Positions 58,970-64,000 of a stretch of 64,000 nucleotides of DNA are shown here, in pieces. The notes beneath the pieces were generated by a model. The model did not search any database. It had not been told where the DNA came from and was given only the letters and a program-made list of their open reading frames with translations. The first letter of the stretch is position 1; each line of letters begins with the position of its first letter. The position numbers and the translations under genes were made by a program. Source of the DNA: Solwaraspora sp. WMMD1047 (GTDB taxonomy: Bacteria > Actinomycetota > Actinomycetes > Mycobacteriales > Micromonosporaceae); NCBI RefSeq assembly GCF_029626155.1, contig NZ_JARUBL010000001.1:6166501-6230500 (forward strand), given 5' to 3'.

Positions 58970-61900
58970 CCGTCCTCCGGGGTCTGCCGCTGGGCCGGCG
59001 GCCCGCTCCGCGTCGAACCCGGCCCGGCCGCCGGACCCGACCCCGCCGGCGGCTCCAGCACGGTCGGCGGTTCGAGCACGGCCGGCGGTTCGAGCACGGC
59101 CGGCGGTTCGAGCATGGTGGGCGGCTCCACCACCTGGCGGCCCTTGCCGGAGATCGGGCAGCTGGTCCGGACCGGGCAGACCCGGCACTTCGAGTTGGCC
59201 ACCGCGGCGAAGGTCGAGGCGGCCATCGTCTCGGCGGTGCGGCGTACCATCGCGCGGGCCCAGCCGGCCTCCTCGCCGGTGCCGACCGGCGGCTGGTTCT
59301 GCTCCTTGGCGTCCTTGGCGGTGGTGCCGAGCTGCACCAGCGCGGCGCCGCCGGACTCGTCGCCGTAGTCGGCGAACGCGCCCGCCTCGACCGCCGCCTG
59401 GTAGGCCCCGAGCTGCGGATGCTCGGCCACCTCGGCCGAGGTGACGGTGGTCGACTTGCCGGTCTTCAGGTCGACGACGACGAGCCGGCCGTCGGCGTCC
59501 ACCTCCAACCGGTCCACCCGCCCGGTCAGCTCGACCGGGTGGACCGGATCGTCCAGCCGGACCGCGAACTCGTGCTCGATGGCGAGCAGCCGGCGCGGGT
59601 TGCCGGCCAGCCAGCGCAGCAGCTTGTCGACCATCGCCTGGGCGCGTTCCTGTTCCGGCCCGGCCATCCAGCGGGCGGCGAGTTCGATCACGTCGAACCG
59701 CCCGGCGACGTACTCCAGCAGTCGGGTCCGGTCGGCGTTGGCGTCCTCGGCGAGCATCGCCGCCGCGTGCACCAGGTTGCCGACCCCCTGCGCGGCGCTG
59801 GCCGGCGCCGCCCCGCCGTGCCGCTCCAGCAGCCAGCGCAGGCTGCACCGCAGGGCGCTCTCCATGCTGGACGGGGTGACCTTCACCGGCTCGCCCTCGT
59901 CGACGAGCGGCCGGTCGTCGGAGAGGCCGCGCAGCCCCCACCACTCGTCCGGGTGCGCGCCGGGCACCCCGGCGGCGGCGAGCCGGGCCAGCTCGGCCGC
60001 CGCGGCGCGCCGCCGGTCGAGCTCCGCCTCCGGGTCGGCCACGGCGGTACGCAGCTCCGCCACCAGCGCCGACAGGGTGAGCGCCCGCGGCGGCCGCCCG
60101 ACCGGCAGCTCCCCGAGCCCGTCCCCGTCCGCCCCGACGTCAGCCAGCCCGTCCCCGTCCAGCGGGGCATCATCAGACCCAGCATCGGCCAGGGCGGCCC
60201 GGTCCGGGACGGCCGCGTCCGGGACGGCCGAGTCCGAGCCGACACCATCCGGACCAGGACCATCCGGGCCGGCATCGTCCGGGGCGGCATCGTCCGGGGC
60301 GGCATCGTCCGGGGCGGGACCATCCGGGCCGGCATCGTCCGGGGCGGGACCGTTCAGGCGGGAGCCATCGGAGCTGGAGCCATCCGGGCCAGGGTCGTCC
60401 GGGTCCGTACCGTCCGGGCCGGTCGGGGGCGGCGCTGCCGGCGGTTCCGGGTTCCGGGCCGGGCCGGCTATTTCGTGCAGGAAGCGGCTCGGCTGCTCCT
60501 CGTGGTCGGTGCCGCCGACCGCGGCGGAGGCGACCGCGCTGACCAGCAGCCGGTGCCGGGCCCGGGTGGCGGCCACGTAGAAGAGCCGGCGTTCCTCGTC
60601 GAGCAGCGCCGAGGTCTGGCCGACGAGCGTGGCCACCCGGCCGGCGCCCTCCCCCCGGCCGGCCAGCACGTCCACCAGCCGCTCCGAGCCGAGCAGGCTG
60701 CCGCGCAGCCGCAGGTCCGGCCAGATCCCCTCCTGTACGCCGGCCACCGCGACCACGTCCCACTCCAGGCCCTTGGCCGCGTGCGCGGTGAGCAGTCGGA
60801 CCGCCTCCCCCCGGTCGGCGCTGGGTGCCAGGGTGTCGGCCGGCAACTGCTGGCCCAGCACGTGGTCGAGGAAGACCTCGGTTCGGGCGCCCGGCAGCCG
60901 GTCGACGAACCGGGCCGCGGCGTCGAAGAGCACCACCACCGCGTCCAGGTCCCGGTCGGCGGCCACCGCCCGCCACCGTTGGCCGCTGTCGCCGCCCGCT
61001 GCCACGCCCGGCCTGGTGATCGCGCCGGCCCACCGCTCGGCCAGGCCGCTGGCCCGCCAGACCGCCCAGAGCACATCCTCCACGGTGGCGCCGGGACGTG
61101 CCGCCGCCTCCCGGGCGGTGGCGAGCAGCCGGGCCACCGACTGGGCCGGCGCCGCCCAGCGCCGCTCCACCGCGGCCAGCTCGGCCGGATCGCGCAGCGC
61201 GTCGGCCAGCAGGTCGCCGGAGGGTCGTCGGTCACCGCCGGCCAGCGCCAGCGCCCGCAGCCCCTGCCGGAGCCGCCGCTCGGCCAGCGGGTCCGCCCCG
61301 CCGAGCGGCGAGTGCAACAGCGCGACGGCCGCCTCCTCGTCCAGCCGGTCCGGTTCCAGCGCGCAGCGCAGCAGGAGCAGCAGCGGCGCCACGGCCGGCT
61401 GCAGGTGCAGCGGCAGGTCCTCGGCGTGCACCACGGTCGGTACCCCGGTGGTGTGCAGGGCCCGCTGCAGCGGCGGCAGCTGCAGCGCCGTGGAGCGGAC
61501 CACGACCGCCATCCGCGACCAGGGCACCCCGTCGAGCAGGTGCGCGGACCGCAGCGCGTGCGCCAGGTAGGCCGCCTCGCTGGTGCCCGACCGGAAGGTG
61601 CGTACCTGCACGGTCCCGGGTTCGGCGTCGGGCAGCGGGCGCAGGTCGCGGTGGGCCACCGGGCCGCGCAACCGGCGGGCCACCCGGCCGGTGGCCGCGA
61701 GCAGGCCGGCCCCGGTCCGGTACGACGTACGCAGGGTGATGGTGCGGGCCACCGCCCCGGAGACGGTGCGGAACCGGTGCGGGAAGGTGGCGACCCCGGC
61801 CGGGTCGGCGCCCCGGAAGGCGAACGTCGACGAGTCCGGGTCGGCGAAGCTCACCAGCGGGGTGCCGCCGCCGGCCACCAGGGCGAGCAGGTCGAGTTGG

Positions 61901-62754
61901 GCCGGGTCGGTGTCGGCCAGCTCGTCGACGTACACGAAGGCCAGTCGGCGGCGCTCCGCGGCCAGCAGGTCGGGGTCGTCGGTGAGCAGCCCGGCCGCCG
62001 CCCGGACCAGTTCGGCGTTGTCGTAGGCGACGGCGCCCCGGCCGGTGGCGTCGCGCAGCGCGAGGACCGCGACGTACTCGCGGAGGAAGCGGGCGGCGGC
62101 GGGCCAGTCCGCCCGGCCGAGCCGCTCGCCCAGCCTGGCCAACTCGACCGGTCCGACGCCGCGCTCGGCGGCCCGCAACAGCAGGTCGCGCAGCTGGGCG
62201 GCGAATGCCCGGGTACGCAGCGCCGGTCGCAGATCGGCCGGCCAGCCGATCTGGTCGGCGGCGGCGTCCGGGGAGTCGCCACCCGGGCCGGTGACCCGGG
62301 ACGCGTCGGCGTCCTCCTCGCCGATGGTGCCCAGCAGCTCGCGGATGATGAGATCCTGCTCCGGGCCGGTGAGCAGCCGGGGCGACGGCTCACCGCGTTC
62401 CGCGGCGGCCCGGCGCAGCAGCCCGAAGGCGTACCCGGGAAAGGTCCTGACCAGAGGTTCGTGCACCACCCGGCGGTCCGCACCGGCGATCCGGGCCTCG
62501 ATCCGGTGCCGCAGCGCGGTGGCGGCCCGCCGACCGAAGGTGAGCACCAGGATGCGCTCCGGGTCGATGCCCTCGGCCACCCGGGCCGCGACGGCCTCCA
62601 CAAGGGTGGCGGTCTTGCCGGTGCCGGGTCCGCCGAGGACCAGCAACGGCCCGTCGGTGTGCGACACGACGGCCGACTGGGCGGGGTCGGTGAGCCGGGC
62701 CGGCGACTGCTGCGCCGGCCGACGGACCAGCCGGTACGCCTGCACGCGGATCAT
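58966..62754 (-). CDS. adnA: AdnA-like helicase-nuclease subunit with repeat linker
   Basis: 1262 residues, ATG 62754; about 200 longer than typical AdnA (about 1050). The motor has P-loop VLGGPGTGKTATLVEA, motif II-like VYVDELADTDPAQ, motif [16 protein letters not shown] and VI YVAATRARHRLLV. Between motor and nuclease, at about residues 775-880, lies an acidic linker of Gly-Pro-Asp repeats. The nuclease domain has GRVDRLE, VVDLKTGKS and QLGAYQ, and an Fe-S cluster built from ALRCSLRWLLER and KCRVCPVRTSCPI. A hexapeptide-like repeat (L-E-P-P-A-V) follows near the C-terminus. Co-transcribed with adnB. Confidence 0.95.
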   Translation of the reverse strand: MIRVQAYRLVRRPAQQSPARLTDPAQSAVVSHTDGPLLVLGGPGTGKTATLVEAVAARVAEGIDPERILVLTFGRRAATALRHRIEARIAGADRRVVHEPLVRTFPGYAFGLLRRAAAERGEPSPRLLTGPEQDLIIRELLGTIGEEDADASRVTGPGGDSPDAAADQIGWPADLRPALRTRAFAAQLRDLLLRAAERGVGPVELARLGERLGRADWPAAARFLREYVAVLALRDATGRGAVAYDNAELVRAAAGLLTDDPDLLAAERRRLAFVYVDELADTDPAQLDLLALVAGGGTPLVSFADPDSSTFAFRGADPAGVATFPHRFRTVSGAVARTITLRTSYRTGAGLLAATGRVARRLRGPVAHRDLRPLPDAEPGTVQVRTFRSGTSEAAYLAHALRSAHLLDGVPWSRMAVVVRSTALQLPPLQRALHTTGVPTVVHAEDLPLHLQPAVAPLLLLLRCALEPDRLDEEAAVALLHSPLGGADPLAERRLRQGLRALALAGGDRRPSGDLLADALRDPAELAAVERRWAAPAQSVARLLATAREAAARPGATVEDVLWAVWRASGLAERWAGAITRPGVAAGGDSGQRWRAVAADRDLDAVVVLFDAAARFVDRLPGARTEVFLDHVLGQQLPADTLAPSADRGEAVRLLTAHAAKGLEWDVVAVAGVQEGIWPDLRLRGSLLGSERLVDVLAGRGEGAGRVATLVGQTSALLDEERRLFYVAATRARHRLLVSAVASAAVGGTDHEEQPSRFLHEIAGPARNPEPPAAPPPTGPDGTDPDDPGPDGSSSDGSRLNGPAPDDAGPDGPAPDDAAPDDAAPDDAGPDGPGPDGVGSDSAVPDAAVPDRAALADAGSDDAPLDGDGLADVGADGDGLGELPVGRPPRALTLSALVAELRTAVADPEAELDRRRAAAAELARLAAAGVPGAHPDEWWGLRGLSDDRPLVDEGEPVKVTPSSMESALRCSLRWLLERHGGAAPASAAQGVGNLVHAAAMLAEDANADRTRLLEYVAGRFDVIELAARWMAGPEQERAQAMVDKLLRWLAGNPRRLLAIEHEFAVRLDDPVHPVELTGRVDRLEVDADGRLVVVDLKTGKSTTVTSAEVAEHPQLGAYQAAVEAGAFADYGDESGGAALVQLGTTAKDAKEQNQPPVGTGEEAGWARAMVRRTAETMAASTFAAVANSKCRVCPVRTSCPISGKGRQVVEPPTMLEPPAVLEPPAVLEPPTVLEPPAGSGPAAGPGSTRSGPPAQRQTPEDG
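59047..59130. repeat. 18-bp tandem repeats in the AdnA C-terminus
   Basis: About four copies of a GGCGGTTCGAGCACGGCC-like unit. They encode repeated Leu-Glu-Pro-Pro-Ala/Thr-Val just after the Fe-S cysteines. The two central units are identical, indicating recent slippage. Confidence 0.85.
60135..60424. repeat. 15-bp tandem repeat array in the AdnA linker
   Basis: Degenerate 15-bp units with three perfect consecutive copies of GGCATCGTCCGGGGC at 60271-60315. They encode Ala/Gly-Pro-Asp-Asp/Gly repeats. The array gives the linker between helicase and nuclease parts and should vary in length between strains. Confidence 0.88.
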
Positions 62755-62877
62755 CTCACCATGCCCGCGCCGCCGACCGACGGACGGTACGCCCGTCGGA
62801 CGAGCCAGATCAGCACGGTCGGTACGGCCGTCGGACTCCTCGGATCAACACGGCCGGTACGGCCGGCGCCGGTCGGG

Positions 62878-63423
62878 TCAGCCCAGCCGGGCCTCGATCT
62901 CGTCGAGCGCGGCGTCGACCGAGTCGGCCACGATCAGCAGGTCCAGCGCCGGGCGGCGGACGAACTCGGTGTCGCCCAGGCCGGCCAGCCAGGCGATGAG
63001 TCCCTGGTAGAAGCCGTCCACGTCGACCAGCACGATCGGCTTGCGGTGCAGCGCCAGGGTGGCGGTGGTCCACACCTCGAAGAGTTCGTCCAGAGTGCCG
63101 AGTCCGCCCGGCAGGGTCAGGAAGGCGTCCGACTTGTCAATCATGACGGTTTTGCGGCTGGCCATCCCGTCGGTGATCACCAGCTCGTCGGAGTGCACGT
63201 CGGCGACCTCCAGGTCGACCAGCGACTGCGGGATCACGCCGAAGGTGTGGCCGGCGGCGGACCGGGCGCCGTCGGCCAGCGCGCCCATCATGCCGACGCA
63301 GCCGCCGCCGGAGACGAGCGTGTGACCACGGTTGGCGATCGCCCGGCCGGTCTCGGTGGCCAGCTCCAGCCAGCGCCGCTCCAGCGAGTTGGACGACGCG
63401 CAGAACACACAGATGGCCGCCAT
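62878..63423 (-). CDS. LOG-family Rossmann protein (TIGR00730)
   Basis: 181 residues, ATG 63423. The lysine-decarboxylase-like/LOG signature is LTLPGGLGTLDELFEVWT (P-G-G-x-G-T-x-x-E) with the earlier MASRKTVMID. The N-terminal ICVFCASSNSLERRWLELAT and the nucleotide-binding loop LVSGGGCVGMMGALAD complete the fold. Characterised members are cytokinin-riboside monophosphate phosphoribohydrolases, although the physiological nucleotide in actinobacteria is unclear. A second LOG gene lies 22 bases upstream in the same orientation. Confidence 0.93.
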   Translation of the reverse strand: MAAICVFCASSNSLERRWLELATETGRAIANRGHTLVSGGGCVGMMGALADGARSAAGHTFGVIPQSLVDLEVADVHSDELVITDGMASRKTVMIDKSDAFLTLPGGLGTLDELFEVWTTATLALHRKPIVLVDVDGFYQGLIAWLAGLGDTEFVRRPALDLLIVADSVDAALDEIEARLG

Positions 63424-63445
63424 CGGCTCAACACCTCCCCGCAGT

Positions 63446-64000
<555 letters not shown>

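Noticed and set aside
55490-59368. 1292-codon plus-strand frame opposite adnB
   Set aside because: Antisense shadow; the minus strand encodes a complete helicase-nuclease.
60135-60424. Possible CRISPR-like array
   Set aside because: Units are 15 bp without spacers, in frame within adnA, and encode a protein linker.
62800-62877. Imperfect 24-27 bp direct repeat between adnA and the LOG gene
   Set aside because: Simple CGGTACGGCC-type sequence; too degenerate and GC-biased to call a site.

Overview
The window is very GC-rich, densely packed chromosomal DNA of an actinomycete. Several features fit a Micromonosporaceae-type genome (Micromonospora relatives), although no 16S or species marker is present, so this is inference. 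They are the mycothiol-type redox set (SigR/RsrA and a CGYC mycoredoxin), two WhiB-family proteins including WhiB7, DUF5753/DUF397 pairs, the AdnA/AdnB helicase-nucleases, a 24-residue bL37 ribosomal protein, an F420-type (Ddn-like) nitroreductase and frequent GTG starts.

Most of the window is an actinobacterial core region. From memory, gene content and relative order resemble two stretches of the Mycobacterium tuberculosis chromosome. The left block (1-13.2 kb) holds a PdtaS-like kinase, a 71-aa biotinyl carrier, bL37, rsrA-sigR, a WhiB protein, a YedK/HMCES protease, aroA, rsgA and a hisN-like phosphatase. The right block (30.5-62.8 kb) holds a UPF0182 membrane protein, a PDZ/Lon-like protease, a DUF2342 metalloprotease, a ThiF-like protein, an ABC1 kinase, whiB7, uvrD2, mrx1, nudC and adnB-adnA.

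Region by region: 1-8.5 kb carries signalling and redox control, including a divergent MFS exporter/TetR pair with a clear operator. 8.5-15.5 kb holds core metabolism and a GT4 glycosyltransferase. 15.7-19.6 kb is a regulatory cluster (STAS-HATPase fusion, DUF5709, NarL-type regulator with a DUF5931-type kinase, RsbW-like ATPase). 19.6-23.4 kb is a glpK-pnuC-nadR operon followed by the Ddn-like gene. 23.4-27.4 kb is the only plainly accessory region: a secreted three-repeat protein and a damaged PIN toxin-antitoxin module lying inside a 560-bp direct duplication that contains the 3' end of purC. 27.5-30.4 kb has an orphan solute-binding lipoprotein, an XRE/DUF5753 regulator and initiator tRNA-Met. 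30.5-44.6 kb and 47.9-63.4 kb are the conserved right block, DNA repair and cold-shock genes, ending in two LOG-family genes, the last cut by the window edge.

Regulatory logic readable from the sequence: three SigR/SigH-type promoters (GGAAT, 18-19 nt, GTT) stand before sigR itself, mrx1 and the Ddn-like gene, which suggests a local disulfide-stress circuit. whiB7 has a long leader with an upstream ORF and an intrinsic terminator, consistent with translation-dependent attenuation. I did not find a clearly new defence or biosynthetic system. The most unusual items are the purC/toxin-antitoxin duplication, the long SigR isoform with its own promoter and Shine-Dalgarno, and the whiB7 leader.
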